From Blepharisma japonicum (Eukaryota; Ciliophora; Heterotrichea; Heterotrichida; Blepharismidae), in the NCBI GenBank assembly GCA_949751835.1, contig CATKHK010000090.1:108694-172693 (forward strand): a DNA stretch of 64,000 nucleotides, given 5' to 3'. Numbering within the stretch: position 1 is the first letter of the stretch; every line of letters starts with the position of its first letter. Below are positions 41,237 to 51,690 of the stretch, one piece after another. The position numbers and the translations under genes were made by a program. A model generated the notes under the pieces. It had not been told where the DNA came from. It saw only the letters and a program-made list of their open reading frames with translations, and did no database searches.

Positions 41237-42292
41237 ATGGAAGGATTTCACCCTCTATCTCCTCCTTCAAACTCTCCCAAAAAAGCAATTTTTGCTATTT
41301 TTACTGTCCTCGCCATCATCGGCACAATTTCTTTATTTTCTCTTCTAAATAACCCCTCAAAACTCCCTACAGATCTCCAATACCACTTAGAAGAGCAAGA
41401 ATTCCAAGACTTTATCATTAAATGGAACAAAAATTATTCAAGAGAAAATGAATATCAGACTCGTTTTAAAATTTACCTTGAAAACTCTGGCTTTATCCGT
41501 ATCTTTAATTCTCAAGAGCATACTTGGACATTAGGTATAAACGAATTCGCTGATATGACTCCTACTGAATTTAAAAGTATTTACACCCCAAGTAAATTCC
41601 CTATTAAAAATGGAGAAAATTATGAAGATTTTGAAGGACTTGAAGTACCCTCACAAATTGATTGGACTACTCAAGGCGCTGTCACCCCTGTGAAAAATCA
41701 AGGCCAATGTGGAAGCTGCTGGGCATTTTCTACTACAGGGTCTGTAGAAGGGGCTTGGTTTTTAGCAGGACACACTTTAGCGTCTTTTTCTGAGCAAGAG
41801 CTTGTAGATTGTTCTAGGAAATATGGGAACATGGGTTGTAATGGAGGTCTTATGGACTATGCATTTAAGTATATAACTGTATATGGAATAACTACAGAGG
41901 ATAACTATGCATATACAGGCAGAAATGGACGATGCAACTCAGATAAGGTAAAGCAAGTCGCTGCCACCATTTCTTCATTTAAAGATGTCGCTCCTAATAG
42001 TGTGGATGCACTGCAAGCAGCAGTTTCCTTACAGCCTGTAAGCGTAGCTGTTGAAGCTGACCAGATCGCTTGGCAGTTTTATTCAGGAGGGGTAATAACG
42101 AGCAGCTGTGGGACTGCGCTAGATCATGGAGTTTTAGTGGTTGGATATGATATGACGAATAATCCGCCATTTTGGAAGGTGAAAAATTCATGGGGAGAAG
42201 AGTGGGGAGAAGCTGGATATATAAGAATTGGAGTGGTTGCAGGGAAAGGATTATGTGGAATACAAATGCAGCCAAGCTACCCGGTAGTTTAA
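41237..42292 (+). CDS. Cathepsin L-like cysteine protease (papain family C1A, 351 aa)
   Basis: ATG 41237 to TAA 42292. A cytosolic Ser/Pro N-terminus is followed by a hydrophobic segment (residues ~16-36) that acts as signal anchor or signal peptide. The I29 propeptide spans ~53-113 (ERFNIN-like YQTRFKIYLEN, then WTLGINEFADMT). The mature domain begins near VPSQIDWTTQGAV (~138). Catalytic residues are Gln155, Cys161 (QGQCGSCWAFS), His297 (LDHGV) and Asn317 (KNSWGEEWGE), all conserved. It should be activated in acidic food vacuoles or lysosomes. All Trp codons are TGG. The 3' end of the gene is included in a 55-bp tandem duplication shared with the convergent gene. Confidence 0.96.
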   Translation: MEGFHPLSPPSNSPKKAIFAIFTVLAIIGTISLFSLLNNPSKLPTDLQYHLEEQEFQDFIIKWNKNYSRENEYQTRFKIYLENSGFIRIFNSQEHTWTLGINEFADMTPTEFKSIYTPSKFPIKNGENYEDFEGLEVPSQIDWTTQGAVTPVKNQGQCGSCWAFSTTGSVEGAWFLAGHTLASFSEQELVDCSRKYGNMGCNGGLMDYAFKYITVYGITTEDNYAYTGRNGRCNSDKVKQVAATISSFKDVAPNSVDALQAAVSLQPVSVAVEADQIAWQFYSGGVITSSCGTALDHGVLVVGYDMTNNPPFWKVKNSWGEEWGEAGYIRIGVVAGKGLCGIQMQPSYPVV

Positions 42293-42383
42293 AAAATTAT
42301 TAAAGTTTACCATATTCTAATAGCAAATCAGCTACCCGGTAGTTTAAAAATTATTAAAGTTTACCATATTCTAATAGCAAATC
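42275..42383. repeat. 55/54-bp tandem duplication at the convergent gene ends
   Basis: agctacccggtagttt... occurs at 42275-42329 and again at 42330-42383, differing by one A. The first copy contains the protease's last codons and stop; the second contains the last codons and stop of the minus-strand gene. Each copy therefore carries duplicated tails of both genes. Confidence 0.95.
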
Positions 42384-43553
42384 ATACAGAAATCTTCTGT
42401 GGTCGTTCACATTAAATTGTGAAAATGGCTCCTTGATTCCTAATGAAATATTATAAGATTTCATAAGGACATAAATTGAGGAATCTTTCTCTGCTAGTCT
42501 TATATTTTCGTTGCTGTTGGTGTATATTAAATCTCGCCATGGGCTGTCTTCAATATTTTTACCCTGATGATGCTTTAGTTCATGCTTTAAAAATCTATAA
42601 ACTAAAGCTTGGATTTCGCTTGATCGCTTATAGATTTGTAGAGGGTCGAAATACTCCACTCTAAATTCTTTTAAATTCAATGATAGCAAGGTTCAGTTCT
42701 TTTCAACTGGAATTGGGAATAATAAAATACTAAATAAAATTTACTCATAATTAAATGGGTTATTTTTCGCATGGTACATATGGTTATGAGTTCTACTAAA
42801 AATTCTGTTAGAAAACTCAGTGTTAGAAATCAGCACTTTTTCTCTGATTTGGTTAGTTTTCAGCTTATAATGGTTATGATGCTTGAAAATCGTCATACAA
42901 GCATCAATAATTTTATTGGAAATTGGCTGTTTAGATTTTATTGCTACAAGTTCTTCGTTAGGAATTTGAATTTTTTTTACATTTAAAAATGACCCAGGCT
43001 GAGATGCGAGTATGTACTCTTTACTTGAAAGATTTTCAGGTCTTTTGCGGTCTTCAGGGTTGATTATTTTCCTTTTCTGAGCGTTTGGCTGTTGATTAAC
43101 AGTGGAATTTGACTGAGGGATATTTAGCTTAATAAGTGTTGCTGGGATAAGATTTTCAATCTCTGACAAATTCCCAGGACACGAGCAGACTGAGTTTGTA
43201 TCTTTTAGGCTATTAGAAGCTACTGTCTGAAACCCTGGATTTTTGCGAATATGACTAATATCAGCAGGTTCAGTAGACAGACATCTCAGCAATGAAACGG
43301 ATGTTAAAGTTGCTGACAAATCCACCCTTGGAGCAGTTTTTCCTTGCAAAAAGGCGGGAAGGGTTGAATTCATCAGGTTTTTTGAACTGGCAAGTTTCGC
43401 GTAAGGAGAACTATTCGGACTCCTTAATGAAGATCTAATTGACCCAGATCTCTCGCTTCTACTCTTCGGACTCAGAACGGTATAATTAAAAGACTGAGCT
43501 CTCGGACGACGATTCGAATTTATATTGTCATTAGGAGAATTGGCTTCATCCAT
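42354..43553 (-). CDS. Ulp1/SENP-like (peptidase C48 fold) protein with substituted active site (394 aa), one 15-nt intron
   Basis: Exon 1 runs 43553-42745, intron 42744-42730, exon 2 42729-42354 (TAA). The N-terminal ~190 residues are disordered (Ser/Pro/Asn). The C-terminal ~190 residues follow the C48 order: PISNKIIDACMTIF (helix), then NPFNYDILLFPIPVEKNWTL, LKEFRVEYFDPL, a helical insert, and EKDSSIYVLMKSYNIS then EPFSQFNVNDHRRFLYDLLL. In active Ulp1/SENP enzymes these are HW, D, Q and DCG. Here the His is Asn281, Asp298 is kept, the Cys is Ser353, and the oxyanion Gln is Arg. It should therefore lack protease activity and may bind SUMO-like proteins. Trp in KNWTL is read from ACTGA (TGA). 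Confidence 0.75.
42730..42744 (-). other. 15-nt spliceosomal intron
   Basis: On the coding strand: GTAAATTTTATTTAG, inside codon GA|T. Unspliced, the frame meets TAA at once. Removal joins NNPFNY to DILLFPIPVEKNW, exactly restoring the C48 alignment. Confidence 0.88.
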
Positions 43554-43637
43554 TTTCCGAAATTAATGTAAGAAACTTTCTGAGTTTTTAAAATTTTGAC
43601 GACATATTTAATTAACTTTTGACTTTTAATAGTTCTC

Positions 43638-44222
43638 TTATACTACGAATTCTTTCCTTCCTATTGATTTCTTTATTAAATAAATTTGTGCTGAAGAAAT
43701 CAAAACTAAAGCTACTAATTTCAAAAATGCGCTTCTCAGGACTCAATCACAGGTATTTTCAGTTAAATCTCTGTGTATAGCCTCTCTTCTCTGGTAGAAT
43801 TTTATATTATTTTTGACCTTTTCCAAGCTGTTTTCTACATCGTTGAGATTTTTCAATAAAGGCTGCAGCTCATCTTGCTTTGCTACTGGATTATTTTCTT
43901 TATTTTTAACAGAAAACTCAAAATTGACAGTCTTAAGCTTCCCATCAATTGATTTGAAACAGACTTTGTAAAATCCTCCACGTTCTGAATGAAATAAAAA
44001 GGTTCCTTCTCTGGAGCGATATGGGCTTTTATACACAATTTCGTCATCTGGGTTAGTTACTATAGCCCTTACATTATAATCTGCTCTGCCAGAAACAATA
44101 TAGGAGCCGTGGACTTCTGAGTCGACTATTGTGAATTCTCTAAAGCATTTTTCTGTATGTCCTGGAATATCAAAAAATACTCCCGCAGTTAGAGGAAGCA
44201 AAATAGATAATAGAATTATCAT
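43638..44222 (-). CDS. p24 family (emp24/GOLD) cargo receptor (194 aa)
   Basis: ATG 44222 to TAA 43638, continuous with TGA=Trp at NTCDWVLRS (43743). Layout is the p24 one: signal peptide ~1-17 (IILLSILLPLTAGVFF), GOLD beta domain ~19-110 with two cysteines (EKCFREF and KVCFKSIDG), coiled coil ~115-155 (LLKNLNDVENSLEKVKNNIK), transmembrane helix ~165-185 (LKLVALVLISSAQIYLI) and a short basic tail KKSIGRKEFVV. p24 proteins cycle between ER and Golgi in COPI/COPII vesicles and select cargo. The tail lacks a terminal KKxx but has a dibasic pair after the membrane and ends in VV. The subfamily was not assigned. Confidence 0.9.
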
Positions 44223-44301
44223 ATTTATTAGTCATTTATAATATTTACCTTAAGCTGTTCCTTATAGTTTATGCAGTCTTTTTGTTTCCTCTATAATTAA
44301 T

Positions 44302-45390
44302 ATGGCCCAAGTAGACCCTATCTGGAAATTTTGCCAACTTCTTGACAGGCTTGTAAGAAATGATAAAAGAATTATTGACTGTTTGACTGCAATAGCAAGA
44401 GACTACCAAGGCTTAGGTGCACATCTAGTCGAAAAAATCGAGTACAAGCTTTTTTCTACTGTAGAGCCATTCAGAAAATTACTTTATTTATATGTGATTG
44501 ACTCTATAAGCTTTAATGTTCCAATAATAAGGGACTATTTAAGTCATAGAGTGGCTAATATTTTTACCCATTGTTTTAAGCTTGCAGATACCTTTATTAA
44601 AAAAGACATAGAAAAATTGCTCATTGTATGGGAAACACAAGGAAGGTTTCCTTTGAGAGTTCTTGAAGAAATGAGAGAAAAAATGGCTCCGACACCTCCA
44701 TCAATTTCTTCTCCTATAAATTCTCCAGATGGGCCTGGACTTTTTGATTTAGGAGAGCTTGGGGAATGGCTGTCACAGAATTCGTACTGTCCTCAAGAGC
44801 TATTAATACAAGGGATTGAGGACAACTCACCTCTATTGTATTCTTGCTTATTGGCTTCTGAAAGAAGCAAGGCTGAGCTTGAAAAACTATCTATGAAACT
44901 CTCTATTGTTGACCCAAGAGATATACACAGATATTTAATAACAGAATTATATGATGAACTGCCTAAGCAATGTTTAATATGTGGCCTACGATTTGGATTA
45001 GACTCAGAACTTGACCTACACCTTGATTGGCATTTTGCTGAAGGAGCCAAAAAGCAGCCACTCAAACCTTGGCTTCCTTCTCCAAATACATGGATTGACC
45101 CTAGGCTTCATATAGGCTTACTAGATGAAGAAGCCCCAAAAGAAGTAATCGAAGTAGAACATCCATGGGCTCCTTGTAACCCTGACCAGCTATCATGTCC
45201 TCTCTGTGGAGAACTCTTTGAAATTATCCCAAAAGAAACTGCCTGGTTCTGTAAAGATGCTTCCAAAGTGTTTGTGACTGACCAAAGCAAAGAAGTGATT
45301 TTACACACACAATGTATCAATAGTATTTCTCATAGCCAAACTATAATACAGCCTATAGAAAACTATGTATTCGAGGATGCATTTTTTTAG
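44302..45390 (+). CDS. PCF11: Pcf11-like mRNA 3'-end processing factor (362 aa)
   Basis: ATG 44302 to TAG 45390. Residues ~5-120 form a CTD-interacting domain (LVRNDKRIIDCLTAIARDY, FRKLLYLYVIDSISFNVP, KKDIEKLLIVWETQGRFP), which binds the phosphorylated RNA polymerase II C-terminal domain. Two zinc fingers follow: CLICGLRFGLDSELDLHLDWHF (~222-245) and CPLCGELFEI...WFC (~300-320), as in the C-terminal part of Pcf11. Pcf11 links cleavage/polyadenylation to transcription termination. The protein is much shorter than animal or yeast Pcf11 and lacks long linkers. The start lies just after the putative initiator cctctataattaat. Divergent from the p24 gene, 79 bp apart. Confidence 0.85.
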   Translation: MAQVDPIWKFCQLLDRLVRNDKRIIDCLTAIARDYQGLGAHLVEKIEYKLFSTVEPFRKLLYLYVIDSISFNVPIIRDYLSHRVANIFTHCFKLADTFIKKDIEKLLIVWETQGRFPLRVLEEMREKMAPTPPSISSPINSPDGPGLFDLGELGEWLSQNSYCPQELLIQGIEDNSPLLYSCLLASERSKAELEKLSMKLSIVDPRDIHRYLITELYDELPKQCLICGLRFGLDSELDLHLDWHFAEGAKKQPLKPWLPSPNTWIDPRLHIGLLDEEAPKEVIEVEHPWAPCNPDQLSCPLCGELFEIIPKETAWFCKDASKVFVTDQSKEVILHTQCINSISHSQTIIQPIENYVFEDAFF

Positions 45391-45427
45391 TAATAAATAA
45401 TACAATTACAGTGTTAAAATGGTAAAA

Positions 45428-47323
45428 TTAAAAGTGGGGCAGGTCTTCTTCAGTTTTTTCGATTTTTGTGCTGCAGCTGCTAGCGTTATCACTGAAAAGT
45501 TCTTCAAGCCAGTCGACTGTGCCATTAGTCCAAATCCCTTCTTTTGCATTCCCTTCTGTATCAATTAAAACTCCTCTCCCCTCTTCTTTAAAATCTACAA
45601 TTTCTCCTTTAAATTTGGTCCCATCCGGATAACTCATAAGCCCAAAAGCTCTATTTCCACTAAAATACCCTACAAATACTTTCCCATCTGGATACTTTAG
45701 CATTCCTTCTTCATTCATTACCCCGCATTTAAAATTTCCTTCATATTTTAAGCCATCTTCCCATATTAATTTTCCTTCTCCATCTCGTTTTCTATTTAAA
45801 AATGTCCCTTCATATCTTTCTCCATTTATTCCAAATTCTATGCCAATTCCTACGACTTCTTGTGAATAAAAGGTTCCCCTAATGATTCTTCCGTCATGAA
45901 AATGGAGAGTTCCAGAGCCGTCTTCTATGTCTCCTTTTCACATCCCTTCAAACCAGTCACCATTTGCTGAGATAAGCCTGCCTTTTCCGCTTCGGAATTT
46001 GTATTCTCAGTATCCTTCATACAAAGAACCATTTTTATAGAAGCAAATTCCTTTGCCGTGGGGTTTATTTCTCATCCATTGGCCAATATATATATTTTCA
46101 TCTTGTAATAGTACATAGCCACTATCTGAAATATCACTACTAAGTCTTTGTTCATAGTCTCACACAAATTCAGGGATTTTTTCTTTTAATTTTAATACTT
46201 CAGCAGATAAATATTTATAAGCTTGCTGTTCAGTTACTTCAGTTATTTGAAATTCTTCATAATGATAGTCAGTTTTAATAGAAACTATGCTTTCTCTTGA
46301 TGATTTTCTACCTTCATTTGATTTTTCTGAGGACTTAGGCACAATTATATATTTCCCTTTATAGTGGTCATTTTCAGCTTGAATAATGGTTTCGTGAATA
46401 TTATCAAAATCAAAGACTCCAGCAATTTCGGTTTTATATAAAAAATTACTTTCCTGGATTTTTTTCAAAACTTTGAACCTTTTCACTGAGCTTAATTTTT
46501 CAAACCAGTCTTTTACTCAAAGTCCTCCTATTTTTTTGCCATTAAAAACGATTTCTTCATACGGAATTTCTCGAATATCAGTTTTCAGCATATTTCCATA
46601 CATAAATAATTCTCCTCCATCTTCTAGTGAACTTAAGATTTTTCCTGTAAAAGTTCCTCCGATAGGATCAAATGCACATGTAGGGTTCAGATCCTGGCAC
46701 ATATACTTTAATTTCGCTTCAAAATTTGGCTCACTTGACACGAGAATGAAATCTGCAGCAATTCGTGTTAAACTATCAAATCCTTCATGATTTCTTACGA
46801 TATTTATGCATTTCAGATTATTATAATTCGAGTATTTCACCATTATTTTCCCAATAGAAGAAGATGCAGCATTGTGTATAAAGCAGGAGTGTTTGCCTTT
46901 TTTAATTTTTTCAGATATCATCATAGCAGTTAATGGATTGATCATCATTAAGCTTCCTTGGTATCAATTAAGATCATCATGTATAACACTGCAATATTTT
47001 ATGCTACACAAAACATATTCTGCTCATGTGCCTGGTAATGATGCGTCAAATTGCCAAAAACAGACCCGTTTTCCGTCTAAATATCAACCTTTAGCTCCAC
47101 CTCCACTTTTTATTACAGTTCCAGAGCCTTCAAAACCAGGGACTGCAGGGAGTGCTTTAATTATGGGATGTGAGCCATGTATAAAAGCTAGATCCATTGG
47201 ATGGATAGAAGCTGCTTCAACTTTGATTAAAACCTGGCCTTTATTTGGGATAGGAATAGGGATTTCTTTGATTTTTATTGATGAAATATCGCCGTATTTG
47301 TGAAGAAAAGCAGCTTTCATCAT
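45428..47323 (-). CDS. Fusion: quinone-oxidoreductase-type MDR domain + MORN repeats (631 aa)
   Basis: A single frame runs from ATG 47323 (MMKAAFLHKYGD) to TAA 45428 when TGA is Trp; I checked the TGA junctions and the 45719-46160 segment codon by codon and found no TAA/TAG. Residues 1-~305 are a medium-chain dehydrogenase/reductase of the zinc-free quinone reductase type: VLIKVEAASIHPMDLAFIHG, PGFEGSGTVIKSG, GTWAEYVL, NPLTAMM, nucleotide loop AASSSIGK, FDPIGGTFTGKIL. Residues ~400-620 hold about eight MORN repeats (YIGQWMRNKPHGKGICFYKN, YEGTFLNRKRDGEGKLIWED, FVGYFSGNRAFGLMSYPDG). MORN arrays bind lipids or form elongated scaffolds, so the enzyme may be tethered to a membrane or the cortex. 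A chimera through assembly error is possible but no break is visible. Confidence 0.82.
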
Positions 47324-47354
47324 TTTAGCAAATCCTTTTATTTTTATATATAAA
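47324..47354. promoter_or_regulatory. 31-bp divergent promoter
   Basis: Only 31 bp separate the ATGs at 47323 (-) and 47355 (+). It contains tttatttttatatataaa on the plus strand, a TATA-like run. Any promoter elements must overlap the coding or leader sequence of both genes. Confidence 0.55.
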
Positions 47355-48692
47355 ATGAATCTTGAAGAAGACCTAAGAGTGACGCTTAATCGGACGCTAG
47401 AGCTAGCTGTAGGACTTGAGCAATTAAATTTTGGCAATGCCCCAAGACAATTTGGTGAGCGCGCTAGAAAAAGAATTGTTTCTATATCTGGCGATATCAA
47501 AGGACTAGCTGTTTTAATGAAACAGAATGAAAATCCTACAAACTTTACTCCAAGCTCTTCAAGAATTGCTGCTTCTCATACAGCTACGCCTAAAGAAGCT
47601 GTAATTGAAGACACCCCTGTATTTAAAACTAAGAGAAAACTATCTTATACATTACAAGAAACAAATCATAGGCTCAAACAAAATCGAGCAGGCAAAAAGA
47701 CAGTGAGCAATCTAATAGAACAAAACGTTTGCCCCCCTTTAAATCGAACTCATTTATCATTAGATTTCAATGAAACTAAAGAAGCTTCTTTATGCTCTGG
47801 AGCTTATGAAAAACCCTTACCTTATGTATCTTTAACAAATGGAAAAATTGAACCCCCAATCCGTCTTCCTACATTTAATGAATATTTAAAATTTATTGGT
47901 GATGAATATGTGTTCCAGACAGGAAAAAGCGAGTTTCTTCATAGAATTGATAAAGCCGAACGCAAGCTGTCAAGCTTAAAAATCAATTTAGATAGCAAAC
48001 TTATAGGAAAACCACAAAGGACTGCAGTAACTAGACATAGGCTGACGAGAGGGAGGAATCTTAGGGTGCAGTTTTCGAAAAGGTGGAATTCGGCTGATGA
48101 AGAAAATTTGGAAAGCTTGATTTCGAGGACTCGTGAAATAAAAGATATTATGGAAAAATATTTTCCTACAGAGCAGAAAAGAGAAAAGTTGTTAAAAAAT
48201 GAATTTTCGGACTATGTTAGCCCGGAAAATTCGTTAGATAATACTTTGAAGAAATTTTATAAGAGTAAAGCGATGGAAAATCAGAAATTGGTAGATATTT
48301 TGGATAGGATGAAAATTGATAGACCGAATTCTTTGAAAAAGAAAATATTGCTCATACAAGATGACCATGAAAAATATAAAAATCAGTTATATTCAATTAA
48401 AAAATTTGATGGATTTAGAGAAAATGTAGAAATTGAAAAAAGAAAAGCACAGTTAAAAACCTATAAGCAAGGTCTGTTATATTTAAAAATTCTTGAAACT
48501 TTTAGAGCTGAGAAACACCAGCCAAATCAAGTACAGCTTGATTTATTAAATAATTGAAAAGCTTTTGTAGAAGGAGGAATAACAATAAAAAGAGGAGAAC
48601 TTGATAAAATGAAGGATCAATTAGACTTAACAGAACTATCAGATCCACAAGTAAAAGATCTCCTTGAAAAATTTGAAGCAAATATTTATTAA
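47355..48692 (+). CDS. Coiled-coil protein of unknown function (445 aa)
   Basis: ATG 47355 to TAA 48692, with one TGA=Trp at LLNNWKAFVEGG (48555) that extends the protein by ~45 residues. N-terminal ~60 residues are helical (EEDLRVTLNRTLELAVGLEQ), followed by a disordered basic region and long coiled coils from ~195 (KSEFLHRIDKAERKLSSLKI) to the end. No catalytic motif, signal or membrane segment. I do not recognise the family; structural, cytoskeletal or basal-body roles are only possibilities. Confidence 0.75.
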
Positions 48693-48761
48693 TACAATAA
48701 AAAATAATAAATGCCAGTTATTTCATAAATAATTCACCTCAAAATTCAAAAATATTTTAAT

Positions 48762-49652
48762 TTATACTCTTTCTTGTATCCATCCTACAATTCTATCTAA
48801 AATTTCGTAAATTTGTGGCTCATTAGAAACTCCATGGTACATTTCTTTGTAAAATGCATACTCCTTATCCTCCACTTTTGAATTTTTCACAAATTCTCTT
48901 GCTTGCTGCTCATTTACAATAGCATCATGCCCGCCTTGGAAAAGGATAAAAGGTGTAGCAACGTTTCCTATCTGATCTTGGACCGCTTCAAATCCTCGTA
49001 ATAGTGCAGCACCAGTCCCAGCATTTAGCCTGCCAAAATAAGTGTCAGGGTTTTCTTCCCACCATTGAGCATTTATAGGGTTGCTAGAGGATAAGTTAGG
49101 GTCAGTTGCTTTAAGCGGCATTCCAGACCAGCACCATGCGAAACATCTGACTAATTTTACTAAAAATGGGGCAAGGTCTGGATTTACGCCTAAGGCTGGG
49201 GCAAGTAATATCATTCCATTTATCATTGTAGGAATCCTTAATGCTATATCAATACAAATAGTCCCACCCATACTTTCTCCAACAATGAAAACAGGCGTTT
49301 CATCAGCGTAATGCTCTTTGGTTTTTGATATAAATTCAATTCCATTGTTAACTAAATCGTCAAAATCTCTTATATTTCCTCTAGGACCTTCACTTCGACC
49401 ATGGCCAGGCTGGTCAAAGCCAAAAACTGCGAATTTTTGTTCGGCGAATTTTTTTGCAAAATGTGAATATGAGTTGGTAGCTGAATGTAAACAGTGAAAA
49501 ATAAAGACAAGAGCTCGAGGGTGCTTCACAGGATATCTATATGTATGAAGCTTATAGCCTGCGCTTGAGTGGAGATCAAGTCAGTTGTCATCAGGGAAAG
49601 TAATCCCTACGCTTGGAATAATTCCTTGATATTTAGCCCACCATTCTGTCAT
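48762..49652 (-). CDS. Alpha/beta hydrolase, monoglyceride lipase-like, array copy 1 (296 aa)
   Basis: The start MTEWWAKYQGIIPSVG at 49652 matches the N-termini of the other copies; TAA at 48762, one TGA=Trp at DDNWLDLHS. Hydrolase-4/monoglyceride-lipase features: FDQPGHGRSEGPRG (~80-93), nucleophile elbow GESMGG with Ser127, Asp243 in GGHDAIV and His273 in YHGVSNE, so the triad is complete. It probably hydrolyses monoacylglycerols, lysophospholipids or similar esters; substrate unknown. No signal peptide, so cytosolic or membrane-peripheral. It is the copy most different from copies 3 and 4. Confidence 0.9.
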
Positions 49653-49751
49653 ATTTATTATTAAGGATATTTGAAACTTCTAGTGAAATTAATAATTTTA
49701 TACTGAAAAGACTATATTGCTAATAGTCTTATTTATTTTTCTGAAAAGCGC

Positions 49752-50642
49752 TTATAGTCTGCAGCCTAGCCAAACCTTTATTTTTTCGATAATTTCAAAA
49801 ATTTCAGATTCACATGAAACTGCATGATTCATATTTTCATATAAAACTATTTCTTTATCCTCAACTTGTACAGAATTTACAAAATTTCTAGCAGTTTCCA
49901 AACTTACTGTGTAGTCATTGCCTCCTTGGAATAAAATAAAAGCAGTTTCTAAGCTTTTTCAATGATTTTGCAAATCAAGGATACCTTTTAGTAAGGCTGA
50001 AGCTGTTCCTATAGTGAGTTTTCCTGCATAATTGTCAGGGTTTTCTCTAAATCAGCTTGGATAAGATTCATTTCGTGATGCTAGGCCTGGGTTTGCGTTT
50101 GCAATTGGAAGATTTGACCATATATAAGAAATAAATCTTGAAAATTTTGAGATTATTCCAGGAAAATACAAATTAACACCTAATGCTGGTGCCAGAAGTA
50201 TTAATCCTCTTATAAATGCAGGAAATCTCAAAGCGACATTAATGCACACAAGTCCTCCCATACTTCCTCCCATAAGAAAAATCGGGATATTTTCAGGATA
50301 AAATTCCTTCGCAGCACTAATAAAATCAACTGCATTATTTATGCAGTTTTCGATTGAGGTTACTTTTCCTCTAGGACCTTCACTTTTTCCATGGCCTTCT
50401 TGATCAAATGCAAGGATTTCATAGTTTTCTTCTGATAAGCTCTGAGCAATATGGGTGAAACTGCCTGATGAAGATCATAAGCCATGAAAGAAAAATATAA
50501 GTGCTTTAGGATTTGGTTTATGACAGCGATAAGTAAAAAGCTTAAAACCTGAACGAGAGTGAAAATCTAATCAGTCCTCTTCAGGGTAAAAAATCCCAGC
50601 ACATGGTATTAGTCCTTGGTATCTTTCCCATCATTCCGCCAT
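49752..50642 (-). CDS. Alpha/beta hydrolase, array copy 2 (296 aa)
   Basis: With TGA=Trp (MAEWWERYQG, EEDWLDFHS, HGLWSSSGS, PSWFREN, NHWKSLE) the frame is open from ATG 50642 to TAA 49752. It has the same length as copy 1. Triad residues are present: Ser in MGGSMGG (GxSxG with Gly before Ser, versus Glu in the other copies), Asp in GGNDYTV, His in MNHAVS. The Glu-to-Gly change next to the nucleophile and the HGLW oxyanion region (HCWL/HCLH in others) mark this copy as functionally distinct. Substrate unknown. Confidence 0.85.
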
Positions 50643-50826
50643 TTAAAATTGCGATTTTAAACTGATAAATCATATAGTAGCAGTTATCTATAAGTAGAAT
50701 TATTAATTGTGTGATATTTGGGGTTATTTATTTCGATAGATATTAGCTATTAAGAAGATTTTTATTATTATATTAAGGTTGGTATTATATTTAGTATTAG
50801 TTTACTCTTATAAAATTTAAGAATAA

Positions 50827-51690
50827 CTAAATTCTTGCTTGTATCCATACTACAATCCTATCAAGAATCTGAGGGATTTGAGGCTCTAGAGAAATTAAAT
50901 GATATCAATTTTCATCATATGCAAACTCTTTATCTGTAGAACCAGAATTTCGGAAAAATTGTCTAGAGGCCTCAATAGGGCACACTTCATCATGCTCACC
51001 ATGGAACAAAATAAAAGGTGTTCTCACCTGAGGGGCTTGCTGCTGAGCCTCACTCATTCCTCTTGAAAATGCATCTCCTGTAGCAGGGCTTGTTTTGCCT
51101 AAATAAGTGTCAGGATTTTTGGTCCACCACTCTAGAATGCTAGGATTACTTGAAACAATCACCATGTCTTTAAGGTCAAATGGTTCATCAGTTCATTTCT
51201 GGGCATAAAATTTTGGAGTTAAACCTAATGCGGGGGCAAGTAAAATCATTCCTCTAATTACTTCAGGAATTCTTAGAGAAATTCCTACACATGTTAGCCC
51301 ACCCATACTTTCTCCAATAATAAATACAGGAAGGCTTTCATCAAACTGTTTTCTTGTTTTTTCAATAAATTCGATACCTAAATTAATATTTTCGTTTATG
51401 TCTCTCAATTCTCCTCTTGCACCTCCGCTTTTTCCATGTCCTTCTTGATCAAACGCAAAAACTGCAAAATTTGACTGTTCAAATCTTCTGGCTAGGTGAG
51501 AATAACTGCTTGAAGCTGATAGCCAACAATGGAAAATAAAGATCAAGGCACTAGGATTGCCTGAATCATGTCTAAAAGTAGTCAACTTTATCCCTTGGCT
51601 TGATTGAAGGTCAAGCCAATTTGTGACATAAAAACATGTTCCAGCACAAGGAATAATTCCTTGAAATTCTTCATCAGACCATTCTGACAT
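50827..51690 (-). CDS. Alpha/beta hydrolase, array copy 3 (287 aa)
   Basis: ATG 51690 (MSEWSDEEFQGIIPCAG) to TAG 50827, with TGA=Trp at YAQKWTDEPF (51193) and YDENWYHLIS. Triad: Ser in GESMGG, Asp in GEHDEV, His in WYHLISLE. The loop between strands is shorter than in copies 1 and 2 (ALGLTPKFYAQKW), a feature shared with copy 4 and the pseudogenes, which form one subgroup. Confidence 0.9.
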
